A DNA stretch of 64,000 nt from a bacterium (GTDB taxonomy: Bacteria > Patescibacteriota > Saccharimonadia > Saccharimonadales > Saccharimonadaceae). The stretch lies in NCBI GenBank assembly GCA_021781475.1, contig JAJXWT010000002.1:1-64000 (forward strand), read 5' to 3'. Within the stretch, counting starts at the first letter, position 1. The number at the start of each line of letters is the position of its first letter. The position numbers and the translations under genes were made by a program. Positions 45,262-55,466 of this stretch are shown here, one piece after another. Below the pieces are notes generated by a model. That model was not told the DNA's origin, did no database searches, and saw only the letters and a list, made by a program, of their open reading frames with translations.

Positions 45262-47493
45262 CTACATACTGTCATCTGGAATGCTACTGGTAGCATCGAG
45301 GTCGGCCATGCTGCTAATCAAGACTTCGCGGGGGCGGGCGCCATCGGCGGGGCCGATAATCCCCTGTTCTTCCATTTCTTCGATAATACGCGCGGCGCGG
45401 GAATACCCCACGCGGAGTTTACGCTGCAACAGGCTTGTACTAGCTTTACGCATGTCAATCACTACGCGTACGGCGTCGTTAAACATATCGTCGCCGCCTT
45501 CGTGGTCAAAGTCCATCACCACACCGCCCTTGCCGTTTAGCTGGACCGGCTGGCTAATGATATCGTTGTTATACTGCGGCGCGCTTTGCATGCGCAGGTG
45601 GTCAGTAATCTTTAGTACTTCGTCGTCCATCACCCACGCACCCTGGATACGCTTTGGCTTTGGCATGGTGGCGGTTTTCATGAGCATGTCGCCTTGGCCC
45701 AATAGTTTTTCGGCGCCAATTTGGTCCAAAATCGTACGACTGTCCACCTGGCTTGCTACCGTAAAGGCAATGCGAGCCGGAATATTTGCCTTAATAAGGC
45801 CGGTAATGACATCAACGCTTGGGCGCTGCGTGGCGAGCACCAGGTGGATACCAACCGCGCGGGCTTTTTGGGCAATGCGCACAATCAGCGCTTCAACGTC
45901 ACGGGCCGCCATCATCATCAGGTCGGCCAGCTCGTCAATTACAATCACAATGTAGGGCATGGTGCCTTCATCTACTTGCTGTAAGTTGCCTTCGTCGTCT
46001 TTTATGGCCACGTGCTTGCCCTTGGCTTTTACCTTGGCGTTATAACTTTTTATGTCGCGCACCTTTTCTTCGGCCAGCAAACTATAGCGGCGCTCCATTT
46101 CGTTGACCGCCCATTTTAGGGCACTAATGGTCTTTTCGGGCTCTACAATCACCGGCGTGAGCAGGTGCGGAATATCGGCATACGGCGCCATTTCCACCTG
46201 CTTTGGGTCAACCAAAATCAGTTTCATGTCGCTGGGCGCGTTGCGATACAGCAAGCTACATAGCAGCGTGTTAATCATAACCGACTTACCAGAACCAGTT
46301 TGACCGGCGACCAAAAGGTGCGGCATTTTGTTGAGTTCGCCCACCATTGGCTCACCGCTAATGTCTTTACCAATTGCAAATGTTAACGGCTCGGTCGCCT
46401 TTGACCACGAGCTACTGTCTAAAATACCCCGTATACGCACGTCGGCGGCCTTTTTATTTGGCACTTCAATACCAACCGCCTTTTGGCCGGGGATTGGCGC
46501 CTCGATGCGCAGGCTACTGGCGGCTAGGTTAAGGGCAATGTTCGTTTCGAGCGCGGTGATCCGGTTCAGCTTAATGCCCGCCGGGGGTCGCAACGTGTAC
46601 TGAGTAACCTTTGGCCCAATGTTAGCGCCTTCCATTTCGACATCAATACTAAATTCGTGCAAAGTGTCTTGGATAATATGGGCGTTGCCCTGAATATCGC
46701 CAGCATCGGCCGGGCTTTGCTTTTTTTCAAGCAAATCAAGGCTTGGGAACTGCCAGTTGGGGTCGCTCACCGCCAGCATGGCCTGCTTGCTTTCCGCCTC
46801 TTTGTCGGGCCTAATGCTATCACGCAAGGTGCTGCGTGACTGTTTTTTGCGATCTTCATCGGTCAGCATTGGCACGCCGGCGTTCAGCTTAAAGTCGTGC
46901 ATTGGCGTGGCCTTGGCATCGCTTTCGGCGGCACGGCGCATCACACTGACGTTCGCCTCTTGCTCAGACTTATCGGTTTGCACCAACTGCCATAGCCGCT
47001 GTAGCACCGCCACTGGTGACACTTTCACCACAAACATGGTGGTGATTAAAATAAACAACACGTAAATAAAGGCGGCGACCGGTTGGTTCACCAGGTTAAG
47101 CGTGAGGCCGTTAAGACCGTCGCCAATTAGGCCGCCTGTACTTGGTGCGCCTTGCGCCCTGAACAGGCCAAATAACCCAGCAAACCACACAATCAGTAAA
47201 AACGCACCAAATTTAACCATGCCTGGCAGCTTATTGCGCTCGGCGCGGAATATCTCAATACCTAAATAAACGCACAAAAATGGCAGCACATATACCGCCA
47301 TGCCAACCGCGCCGTCCATTACGTCTTGCACAGTAACAAAGAACGGCCCACCCATGCCGAACCAGCTCACAACCAGCAGCGCACCAAATGAAATCAAAAG
47401 CAACGCAAATACTTGCGCCCAAAAGCCAGCCGGCAGCGTGTGCTGCGGCGTGGCGGGTTGTTTTTTGCTACCCTTCTTTTTCCTTTTTGCCAT
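45262..47493 (-). CDS. ftsK: DNA translocase FtsK/SpoIIIE
   Basis: PHLLVAGQTGSGKSVMINTLLCSLLYRNAPSDMKLILVDPKQVEM; C-terminal gamma domain LLQRKLRVGYSRAARIIEEMEEQGIIGPADGARPREVL. Confidence 0.97.
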   Translation of the reverse strand: MAKRKKKGSKKQPATPQHTLPAGFWAQVFALLLISFGALLVVSWFGMGGPFFVTVQDVMDGAVGMAVYVLPFLCVYLGIEIFRAERNKLPGMVKFGAFLLIVWFAGLFGLFRAQGAPSTGGLIGDGLNGLTLNLVNQPVAAFIYVLFILITTMFVVKVSPVAVLQRLWQLVQTDKSEQEANVSVMRRAAESDAKATPMHDFKLNAGVPMLTDEDRKKQSRSTLRDSIRPDKEAESKQAMLAVSDPNWQFPSLDLLEKKQSPADAGDIQGNAHIIQDTLHEFSIDVEMEGANIGPKVTQYTLRPPAGIKLNRITALETNIALNLAASSLRIEAPIPGQKAVGIEVPNKKAADVRIRGILDSSSWSKATEPLTFAIGKDISGEPMVGELNKMPHLLVAGQTGSGKSVMINTLLCSLLYRNAPSDMKLILVDPKQVEMAPYADIPHLLTPVIVEPEKTISALKWAVNEMERRYSLLAEEKVRDIKSYNAKVKAKGKHVAIKDDEGNLQQVDEGTMPYIVIVIDELADLMMMAARDVEALIVRIAQKARAVGIHLVLATQRPSVDVITGLIKANIPARIAFTVASQVDSRTILDQIGAEKLLGQGDMLMKTATMPKPKRIQGAWVMDDEVLKITDHLRMQSAPQYNNDIISQPVQLNGKGGVVMDFDHEGGDDMFNDAVRVVIDMRKASTSLLQRKLRVGYSRAARIIEEMEEQGIIGPADGARPREVLISSMADLDATSSIPDDSM

Positions 47494-47576
47494 AACTGTT
47501 TTCCATTATACGCTGTTTGTTATCTGATGGTATAGCTTTATTGTAGCATAAATTACTACGAAATGCAAGCTAGCAC

Positions 47577-47915
47577 CTAGTCTTTGGAGTGCTGCGGCGC
47601 AGGGAACAACCGTGCGATGCGCGCGAACCGATCAACCATCACCTGAACATAGCGTGGGTAACGGTAGTGCTCGATTAAGACAATCATAGTTGCGTAATAC
47701 ACAGCCCAAAGCACATTTGCCCCGGCCCACAGCCAGTTACCGGACTGCAACACGTACGGCATCGATAATATCTGGAACACCAACCACATGTCGTACGTTT
47801 CAAGGCTAATACCCTCAACATCTTTCGTTTTGAGCACCTGAATAATTTGCGGCAAACCAGACACCACAAGTGCGATTGCCGAAATGCCATAGATGATTGC
47901 GAATATTTGATCCAT
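47577..47915 (-). CDS. SemiSWEET/PQ-loop-type membrane protein
   Basis: 112 aa, three TMs, VVSGLPQIIQVLKTKDVEGISLETYDMWLV. Confidence 0.75.
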   Translation of the reverse strand: MDQIFAIIYGISAIALVVSGLPQIIQVLKTKDVEGISLETYDMWLVFQILSMPYVLQSGNWLWAGANVLWAVYYATMIVLIEHYRYPRYVQVMVDRFARIARLFPAPQHSKD

Positions 47916-47990
47916 TGGTGTTTGTTTTTACTACTTTCATCTACAACCTTAGCATAAACGTTACGTAAAGTCAATACCAGCCACCGCCCA

Positions 47991-48498
47991 ATGCCCTTAC
48001 GCTACAATAAAATGATGGAACGCATAGCCAGGTTAGGTGGGAACGCAAGGCGCCGCGGATTTGCTCTTGTGGAACTACTCATTGTAGTAGTTGTGATAGC
48101 AATCTTAGCAGCGATTACTATTGTGGCGTACAACGGCATCCAAGACCGCGCAAACTTTTCGAGCGCCCAAGAAAGCCTATCAACCCTACATAAAGCTATT
48201 TTGATGTATTACGGCGTAAACGACAAATACCCAAACACCAGTGGCGCCTGGCTGACGTACGGCACCCAGGGTAGTTAGGTTGTGCCCGGCATTGATATCT
48301 ACAATGCCAGCACCACCCACCACCTCGTATAACGGCATGTGGTATTACAACTCAAACGGCACCGACTATAAGTTGCTGTATCTTACGCCAGGCGCCGGGC
48401 CGCTGCCTTCCGTTGAGCTGAACAACAACCCCCTGTTAGACCCAGTACGCCCCACGCGTGGGTGGGGCTATTGGACGCCAGGTGGCAGCTCGTTTTAG
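47991..48498 (+). pseudogene. Disrupted prepilin-like gene (internal TAG plus frameshift)
   Basis: RRGFALVELLIVVVVIAILAAITIVAYNGIQDRA...WLTYGTQGS* then +1 frame SYNGMWYYNSNGTDYKLLYLTPG...RGWGYWTPGGSSF. Confidence 0.8.
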
Positions 48499-48508
48499 GG
48501 GCCCGCAA

Positions 48509-50647
48509 CTAGTAACTAGTGTCGCGGCGCGTTACGTGCGGCTCAACGACTTCAGTATCAGGTACCTGTGGCTGTGGGAATGCGATATTTGTGGGCCTGG
48601 GTGGCAGCAGAGGTTTTTTAAACTGGCGCGGCTTTTGCTGCGCACCCTGCTGTGCCCCGCCTTGCTGGGGCGGACGGTTGCCGCCGCCGACTTCGTTCAC
48701 CACTGGGATGACGATTGGCGTGCGGCGTGTTTGGTCGTACAAAATGTGCGTGATTTCGTCTTTAATCTCTTTTTTGACGACATCAAGATCATACCTGCCA
48801 CTAAAGCTGCGAGCAACTTTTTGCTTTAAGTACGCACGGATCATGCCCATGAGCTCTTCGCTGTCACGCAGGTAAATGAACCCGCGGCTAATGATGTCCG
48901 GGCTAGTCAGCAAGCGGCCCGTGCCGCGTTGCACGGTCAGCACTACCACAAACATACCTTCTTGGCTCATATGGATACGATCTTTTAGCACCACGTCGCT
49001 GACAACTGCACCAGCGTCGTCGTACATCACGCCGCCTGCCTGCACGCGGCCGATTTTTTTAGCGCCGTTGTGGTCAATTTCGACCACATCACCTGGGTCG
49101 CACACAAAAATGTTCTCGCGCGGGATAGCGCACTCTTTATTCGCAAGTTCGGCGTTATGGGCCAACATATGGAATTCACCGTGGTATGGCAGGTAATAGG
49201 TTGGATGCACGGCGTTAATCACCCGCACGTGGTCCTGATAGTAGCCGTGGCCGCTTAGGTGGAGCGGACCAATGCCCGTCAGGTGAGTTTTGCCATTTTG
49301 TATGACGTTGCTGCCTTCGCGCATCAGGCCATCAACCGTACGCACGACATATTTTTCGTTACCCGGGATTGGGTTACTGCTAAACACCACCACGTCGCTA
49401 TTTTTAATTTTGATGTACTTGTGGGCGCCCGTTGCCATGCGGTTCAGCACGGCGCTAAATTCGCCTTGGCTCCCCGTACACACGATAGTTACTTTGTTAT
49501 CGGGGAATTTTATAATCTCTTCCATTTTCACCACCGTGTCCTTGGGGATTTTGATGGTATTTGTGCGCAAAGCAACTTCGAGGTTTTGGATCATACTATA
49601 GCCGGCAAACGCGACCTTGCGACCATGCCTTTGGGCCTCTTCTAAAATGAGCTGCATACGGTGGAGCTGGCTACTAAAGCTACTGATAATTACCCGGCCG
49701 TTCGGATACTTATCCATGACCTCGCCCATGCTGTGTTGAATATCCGGCTCACCATGGGTGTGCGTGCCTTCGCTTTCGCAGTTGGTACTTTCGTTTAGGA
49801 ACAGCAAAAAGCCTTCTTTTTGCTGAATTTCGGTGATACGGTTAAAGTCGAACTTTCGGCCATCAACCGGGTTTTCTTCGATACGCCAGTCACCACTAAA
49901 CAGTAGGTTACCAATTGGGGTACGGACAACAATAGCCGCAGCGTCAGGGATACTGTGGTTCACGCGTACGAATTCGGCACTAAAGCTGTCGCAGAGTTGC
50001 ACTTGATCGTGCGATTCAGGGCTCATTTCGTGGTAGTCGGGCTCCAGTGTGCTGGTGCCTTCTTCGTAGGTGCGCTGGAGCATGCCAATGGTAAATTTGG
50101 TGGCATATACCGGGGCTGGAATTTGTGGGAACAAGTGGCGGAATGCGCCAATGTGGTCGAGGTGCCCGTGCGTAAACAAAAGTGCTCGAATTTTATGACG
50201 GTTTTCAACCAAATAGCTGATATCGGGCGTAATGTAGTTAATGCCTGGGTAATCAGCCCCGGGGAACAAAAAGCCCATATCGACAATGATGATATCGTTG
50301 TCGTATTCTATGGCGGTCATATTTTTACCGATACCCATTTCGCCTACACCACCGATAGGGATTACCTTAAGGGTTGGGCGTGGCGCGCGCGGTTTTTTGG
50401 GCTGCATTGCCAGGCTGAATTGCTGGCCGTTGTAGCCGTTGAACACGTTTTTGTTGACTGGCACGTTAATATGGTGCTGGCCTGCCTGCGCGTTCACATT
50501 ATCACTGGTGCGTCGCTGCGCGCGGAAAACCTCGCCCTTGCGGGTGGTCGTAGCGTTCAGCACGGTGTTATCTGATTTGTTTTTTGGCCCAGCTGGTCGT
50601 TTTGGTACGTTATCAGCCTGAGGGCTAGCGAGTCGTCGTTGACCCAT
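48509..50647 (-). CDS. rnj: Ribonuclease J
   Basis: VIPIGGVGEMGIGKNMTAIEYDNDIIIVDMGFLFPG; LFTHGHLDHIGAF; HVSGHGYYQDH-like motif (LHLSGHGYYQD). Confidence 0.94.
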   Translation of the reverse strand: MGQRRLASPQADNVPKRPAGPKNKSDNTVLNATTTRKGEVFRAQRRTSDNVNAQAGQHHINVPVNKNVFNGYNGQQFSLAMQPKKPRAPRPTLKVIPIGGVGEMGIGKNMTAIEYDNDIIIVDMGFLFPGADYPGINYITPDISYLVENRHKIRALLFTHGHLDHIGAFRHLFPQIPAPVYATKFTIGMLQRTYEEGTSTLEPDYHEMSPESHDQVQLCDSFSAEFVRVNHSIPDAAAIVVRTPIGNLLFSGDWRIEENPVDGRKFDFNRITEIQQKEGFLLFLNESTNCESEGTHTHGEPDIQHSMGEVMDKYPNGRVIISSFSSQLHRMQLILEEAQRHGRKVAFAGYSMIQNLEVALRTNTIKIPKDTVVKMEEIIKFPDNKVTIVCTGSQGEFSAVLNRMATGAHKYIKIKNSDVVVFSSNPIPGNEKYVVRTVDGLMREGSNVIQNGKTHLTGIGPLHLSGHGYYQDHVRVINAVHPTYYLPYHGEFHMLAHNAELANKECAIPRENIFVCDPGDVVEIDHNGAKKIGRVQAGGVMYDDAGAVVSDVVLKDRIHMSQEGMFVVVLTVQRGTGRLLTSPDIISRGFIYLRDSEELMGMIRAYLKQKVARSFSGRYDLDVVKKEIKDEITHILYDQTRRTPIVIPVVNEVGGGNRPPQQGGAQQGAQQKPRQFKKPLLPPRPTNIAFPQPQVPDTEVVEPHVTRRDTSY

Positions 50648-50801
50648 AATGTTAAATACTCCTTTTTTGTTGAAAAAATATACTTAATTAATAATTCTAC
50701 CCGAGGAAAAGGGATTGTGTCACTTTGGTAGTTCCCTCTTACAGTACAGCCAGTATAGCACACTCTGCCGGTATACGCAAGCGGGTGGCCAAGCCCCACC
50801 C

Positions 50802-51365
50802 CTAGCGCACAAGTTGGGCCGTCGCGATAAAATCGTCAATGAGCGTTTGGCGCATACCGCCGTTATACAGAGCGGCCGCCGGGTGATACAGGGGCACTAC
50901 CATAAATTCTTGCCCGTGGTAGGCCACACGGCGTGGGTGGCCATGGTCATGCGAAATATGCAAATCGGGGATAAAATAGCCGCCACTATGCCGCCCAAGC
51001 GTAATGACAAATTTTGGATCAATAATTTCAAGCTGGCGGAGTAAATACGGCCAAAATTCTTGTTTTTCAGCGGGCAGCGGGTCGCGGTTATTGGGTGGCC
51101 TGTATTTAACAATATTGGTGATATACACGTCGCTCCGTGCAAGGCCAGCTTGGCGCAGCATTTCGTCTAAAAACTTGCCCGCAGCACCTACGAACGGCTT
51201 GCCTTGTAAATCTTCGTTTTTGCCCGGCGCCTCACCAATAAGCACAATATCGGCGTTTGGATTCCCATCGCCCATCACTAACTGCGTTGCCTGGGTGGCA
51301 AGTTCGGGACACACATTATTCGCAATGATTTCCTGGGCAAGGTCGTCGAGCTGCTGCTGTTTCAT
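50802..51365 (-). CDS. Uracil-DNA glycosylase (family 4/5-like)
   Basis: IVLIGEAPGKNEDLQGKPFVGAAGKFLDEMLRQAGLARSDVYITNIVKYRPPNNRDP; start moved to MKQQQLDD. Confidence 0.92.
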   Translation of the reverse strand: MKQQQLDDLAQEIIANNVCPELATQATQLVMGDGNPNADIVLIGEAPGKNEDLQGKPFVGAAGKFLDEMLRQAGLARSDVYITNIVKYRPPNNRDPLPAEKQEFWPYLLRQLEIIDPKFVITLGRHSGGYFIPDLHISHDHGHPRRVAYHGQEFMVVPLYHPAAALYNGGMRQTLIDDFIATAQLVR

Positions 51366-51390
51366 AGTGCTATTATACCTGGCTTTAACC

Positions 51391-51420
51391 AAAAGCCGGT
51401 GCAACACAGTGCACCGGTTG
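51391..51420 (-). terminator. Hairpin downstream of pnp
   Basis: Minus ACCGGTGCA-ctgtgt-TGCACCGGCTTTTGG. Confidence 0.6.
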
Positions 51421-51438
51421 CGGGTTTAAAACCAACCG

Positions 51439-53592
51439 CTAGTCTTGCTTAACGCCTTTCATAGTGAGGCTTAACCGGCCTTTTTCGTCGATGCCCGTAA
51501 GGAGCACGTTTACCATTTGGCCTTCTTTTAGCACGTCGGTCACCCTTTCGACGCGCTGGTCGCTCAGCTGGCTAATGTGGAGCATGCCGTCGGTGCCGGG
51601 CATAATATTCACAAAGGCGCCAAAGTCTTTAATCGTGACCACTTTGCCGCGATAAGTCTTGCCGACTTCGGGCTCTTCTACCAAGCCACGGATCCATTCC
51701 AGGGCTTTTTCAATCGAAGCCGTATCAACGGCCGATACCGTCACAAGGCCGTCGTCGCGGATGTCAACTTCGGCGCCAGTTTCTTTGGTAATCTTATTGA
51801 TCGTTTCGCCGCCCTTGCCAATAATGGCACCAATTTTATCAGGGTTAACCATCAACTTTTCAATGCGCGGTGCGTAGGGGCTTAAGTGGTCGCGTGGTGC
51901 TGGCAATACCGACAGCATGTGCTCCAAAATGAATGCGCGGCCCGGCTTGCTTTGCATGACGGCCTTGCGGAGTACCTCCACCGGCAAGCTATGCACTTTC
52001 ATGTCCATTTGCATGGCAGTCACGCCCTTTTCGGTGCCTGTGACCTTAAAGTCCATGTCGCCGGCAAAATCTTCGGCGTCAGCAATGTCGCTCAGCACAT
52101 ACGGCGTATCGCCGTCCATCATTAGGCCCATAGCGATACCGCTCACTGGGCGTTTGATTGGCACGCCGGCGTCCATTAGGGCCAAACAGCTGCTGCAGGT
52201 TGCGGCCATGCTGGTGCTACCGTTTTGACTCATAATCTCGGTGACGCTACGGATAGCGTACGGGAAATCTTCGACACTCGGCAGCACGGCCGTCAGAGCA
52301 CGTTCGGCCAGGTAGCCATGGCCGATTTCGCGACGGCCTGGGCTGCCAAGGCGGCCGACTTCGCCCACCGTGTAAGGTGGCGCGTTGTAGTGGTGCATGT
52401 AGCGGCGTTCGTCGTCACTGCGCTCCATGGTGTCGACCATTTGGGCGTAGCTGAGCGGCGCCAACGTCACAATGTTCATGCCTTGGGTCACGCCACGGGT
52501 AAACAGGCTGCTACCGTGGGCGCGTGGCAAAATGCCGACTTCGGAGCTTAAGGGGCGGATTTCGGTTAGTTCGCGGCCGTCTGGGCGCAGGCCATCTTTC
52601 ACAATTCCGTCGCGGACATCCTTATGTACAGCTTTTGTAAAGGCTTCGTCGTATTCGTCGCGGAGTGGTTTGTATTCGTCTTCACCACCGTTCTTTTCGG
52701 CCATTTCTAGGTGGAACGCCAAGCGGATTTCGTTAATAAGCTCGTTACGTTCTGGGTACGGCTTGCGGATAGCAGCGCCAAGTTTGCCCACCACCCATTC
52801 ATCGGCGGCTTTTTGAATCGCCTCGTCGGGCAACACCAGCGTGTATTGTTGCTCTTTGGGCGCAACCTTTTGTTTGAGCTGTTTTTGCAGCTCGATTGCT
52901 GGCTGGAACGCCGTAAAGGCCCATTCCATAGCGTCAATAATCACGTCCTCGGCTACTTCTTCGGCGCCGGCCTCTACCATGGTAATGCCGGTACCAGTAC
53001 CTGCCACCACAAGGTCAAGGTCACTCGCGGCGCGCTCTTCGGCGGTCAAAAAGGCCTTAAATTCACCGTTCACGCGACCAACGCGCAAACCGGCAACGGG
53101 ACCGTCAAACGGCGTGCCGGTCAGCATTAAAGCACTGCTCGCAGCAATCATAGCCACCATGTCGGGCCTAAAGTTCGGGTCCATCGACAGCACAGTGCTA
53201 ATCACCTGCACTTCTTGGCGGTACCCCTTAGGGAACAACGGGCGGATTGGGCGGTCGATAATGCGGCCAATCAAAACTGCATCGTCACTTGGGCGGCCTT
53301 CGCGCTTAATAAAGCGGCTGCCACTGATTTTGCCGGCGGCGTAAAACTTTTCTTCGTAATCGATGCTTAGTGGAAAGTAATCCAGCACGACTGGGCGGGT
53401 GCCAACGCTGACGCTGCCAAGCACCACGGTGTCGCCGTAAGTTACCAGTACGCTACCGGTGGCACGAAAGCCCACGCGGTTGACCTCGAGCGTTAAGGTT
53501 TTACCACACAGTTCGGTGGATACGCTAAAGATATCCTTGCCGTTAGGGTTGATGATGTTGCTCATAAATAAGCCTCCTTTTATAGTTCTCAC
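51439..53592 (-). CDS. pnp: Polyribonucleotide nucleotidyltransferase
   Basis: FPLSIDYEEKFYAAGKISGSRFIKREGRPSDDAVLIGRIIDRPIRPLFPKGYRQEVQVI; KH and S1 domains. Confidence 0.97.
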   Translation of the reverse strand: MRTIKGGLFMSNIINPNGKDIFSVSTELCGKTLTLEVNRVGFRATGSVLVTYGDTVVLGSVSVGTRPVVLDYFPLSIDYEEKFYAAGKISGSRFIKREGRPSDDAVLIGRIIDRPIRPLFPKGYRQEVQVISTVLSMDPNFRPDMVAMIAASSALMLTGTPFDGPVAGLRVGRVNGEFKAFLTAEERAASDLDLVVAGTGTGITMVEAGAEEVAEDVIIDAMEWAFTAFQPAIELQKQLKQKVAPKEQQYTLVLPDEAIQKAADEWVVGKLGAAIRKPYPERNELINEIRLAFHLEMAEKNGGEDEYKPLRDEYDEAFTKAVHKDVRDGIVKDGLRPDGRELTEIRPLSSEVGILPRAHGSSLFTRGVTQGMNIVTLAPLSYAQMVDTMERSDDERRYMHHYNAPPYTVGEVGRLGSPGRREIGHGYLAERALTAVLPSVEDFPYAIRSVTEIMSQNGSTSMAATCSSCLALMDAGVPIKRPVSGIAMGLMMDGDTPYVLSDIADAEDFAGDMDFKVTGTEKGVTAMQMDMKVHSLPVEVLRKAVMQSKPGRAFILEHMLSVLPAPRDHLSPYAPRIEKLMVNPDKIGAIIGKGGETINKITKETGAEVDIRDDGLVTVSAVDTASIEKALEWIRGLVEEPEVGKTYRGKVVTIKDFGAFVNIMPGTDGMLHISQLSDQRVERVTDVLKEGQMVNVLLTGIDEKGRLSLTMKGVKQD

Positions 53593-53803
53593 TCGCCTAC
53601 TGTTCGCGAATAAGTAACGGGTAGAAAAATTCTCTAGTTCAGAATGGTTCTATCCAGCACTTATGCGCATTGAGTGTGTATCTATTTTACCATAAATTTA
53701 AAACCCCGGGCGGCGCCGCTCTTGTAACCGAGCACATGCGGCCCACGGGGGCATACCCTTACGGGTACCAACAATGTCGGGTACTGATCTTTGAAGTTTA
53801 TAC

Positions 53804-53833
53804 AAAAAACTCCCCTGTTACGGGGAGCTTTCC
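53804..53833 (-). terminator. rpsO intrinsic terminator
   Basis: Minus AGCTCCCCG-taaca-GGGGAGTTTTTTG. Confidence 0.8.
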
Positions 53834-53848
53834 GGCTGAACAAATGAA

Positions 53849-54115
53849 TTATTTGCGCAGGCCTAATTTGTCGAGCAATGCTTTGTATGCATCAAAGTCG
53901 TGTGCTTCAAGGTATTTCAGCAGTTTTTTCCGCTTGCCTACCATCTGAATTAGCCCGCGGCGCGCCATGTTGTCGTGCTTGTTGAGCTTGAGGTGTTCAG
54001 TCACCTCTTTGATACGAGCCGTCAAAACTGACACCTGAGCTTGCGGGCTCCCAACGTCGGTTTTTTTGACCTGAGTCAAAGCAATTGCCTTAGCTTTGTT
54101 ATCTTTTGTTATCAT
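53849..54115 (-). CDS. rpsO: Ribosomal protein uS15
   Basis: GSPQAQVSVLTARIKEVTEHLKLNKHDNMARRGLIQMVGKRKKLLKYLEAHDFDAYKALLDKLGLRK. Confidence 0.96.
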   Translation of the reverse strand: MITKDNKAKAIALTQVKKTDVGSPQAQVSVLTARIKEVTEHLKLNKHDNMARRGLIQMVGKRKKLLKYLEAHDFDAYKALLDKLGLRK

Positions 54116-54138
54116 AACGCGTAATTATAACAGAGATA

Positions 54139-54753
54139 CTATTGCGTTGCAAGGGCCGCCGCGACAGCCTGTGCGACTGCGGCAGTTTTATCGCGTAGCT
54201 CGTTTGCCGCGTCAACCCGGAGGGTTGGGTATAGCGCCGCCAAGCGCTCCACGATTGGCGCCGACTCCTCAGCGTAGTTCCGCAAGCGTTCAGCCGCATT
54301 TTCCGCCACGCCGAGTGCTTGCCGGTGCCGGCTCGTGATCCGCTGTGTTGCAAGTTCATCGCTGCCTTCTAGGATAACGAGCAGGCCGACCCGCAGGGAA
54401 TGTTCGGCAAGCAAACGCTGGAAACCTGGCAATAAGAGCTCATACCGCGGGTAGCCATCAATGACGCTGACGTGCGTGCCACGCTGGGTGGATTGTTCGC
54501 AAAACTCCCCCACGATCTCGGCCGTCAGCGCACCATCCGGGATTGGCAAATGGTGGCTCAGTTCTGACTGGTAACGCCGCACCTCGCTCGCAAAACGCGA
54601 GGGGATGTCACCGCTACTAATACCACGGAGCGTATCACCCATTGACAGGCGATCGGCGGTAATGCCCGCCTGGTTCAATGCCGCCACGACGCTTTGTGCC
54701 AAGGTTGACTTGCCAAGGCCCGGCTTGCTTTGGATTAACACAATCATATGCAT
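54139..54753 (-). CDS. Adenylate kinase-like nucleoside/nucleotide kinase
   Basis: IVLIQSKPGLGKSTLAQSVVAALNQ (P-loop), IDGYPRYELLLPGFQ, TQRITSRHRQALGVAENAAERLRNY. Confidence 0.7.
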   Translation of the reverse strand: MHMIVLIQSKPGLGKSTLAQSVVAALNQAGITADRLSMGDTLRGISSGDIPSRFASEVRRYQSELSHHLPIPDGALTAEIVGEFCEQSTQRGTHVSVIDGYPRYELLLPGFQRLLAEHSLRVGLLVILEGSDELATQRITSRHRQALGVAENAAERLRNYAEESAPIVERLAALYPTLRVDAANELRDKTAAVAQAVAAALATQ

Positions 54754-55451
54754 CAGGCGATCGTAAAGCTATAGGTTTTTGTTTCGCCAGGCTGCAGCAT
54801 GTCGGTACGGCGGTGGTTTTCGCTAACGAACGTAAAACCGCCATAGCTTGGCTCGACGCAAAAGTAGCCCGCCAAGCGGTCGCTCCACTGCGCCCAAAAT
54901 GGCATATCGGGGCTTTTCAGCACGAGAGTACGGCCGTTCGTGTTTACCACCTTTTCTGGCGATTCATCACTTAACATCATGTCGTTATAGGCCGTCATGT
55001 CAAACGGTTCACCATCAATCACTAAGTGGTCGCCGGTCGCGAAGTACGGGTGGAAAGCCGGGCCGGTTTCGAGGACATGCTCGCCAGTGTTAGTGAGTGT
55101 CAGGGTACCCGTCAGCTCGTGTTCATTGATTTCATAACGGAGAGTCGCTGGCATTGCCGCGTAGTCACCCTGGCCGTCGAGGCTCAGGGTGACATGGTCG
55201 TCGCCTGATTCGGCAATGTTCCAATCACTTGTTCGGCCGTAGCCGTGTTGATCAAGACCGCTGTCACCCCCCGGCCCAAAGTTTGGCATGCACACGTGGC
55301 AGCCGCCACGCGTTTTTTGCTCACCGTTATCTGTAGTAATCACTCGCTTGGGGTATATAATGTCCCCTTGCTCATCGGCATAGTTGGTCAGGTAGCCGCC
55401 TTTCGTATCGACGACTGCTTTTTTGTCACCGTTCCTAAGCTCAATGATCAT
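54753..55451 (-). CDS. Aldose 1-epimerase family protein
   Basis: LRNGDKKAVVDTKGGYLTNY...LTNTGEHVLETGPAFHPYF...FWAQWSDRLAGYFCVEPS. Confidence 0.82.
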   Translation of the reverse strand: MIIELRNGDKKAVVDTKGGYLTNYADEQGDIIYPKRVITTDNGEQKTRGGCHVCMPNFGPGGDSGLDQHGYGRTSDWNIAESGDDHVTLSLDGQGDYAAMPATLRYEINEHELTGTLTLTNTGEHVLETGPAFHPYFATGDHLVIDGEPFDMTAYNDMMLSDESPEKVVNTNGRTLVLKSPDMPFWAQWSDRLAGYFCVEPSYGGFTFVSENHRRTDMLQPGETKTYSFTIA

Positions 55452-55466
55452 ACTACCTCCTATTAG

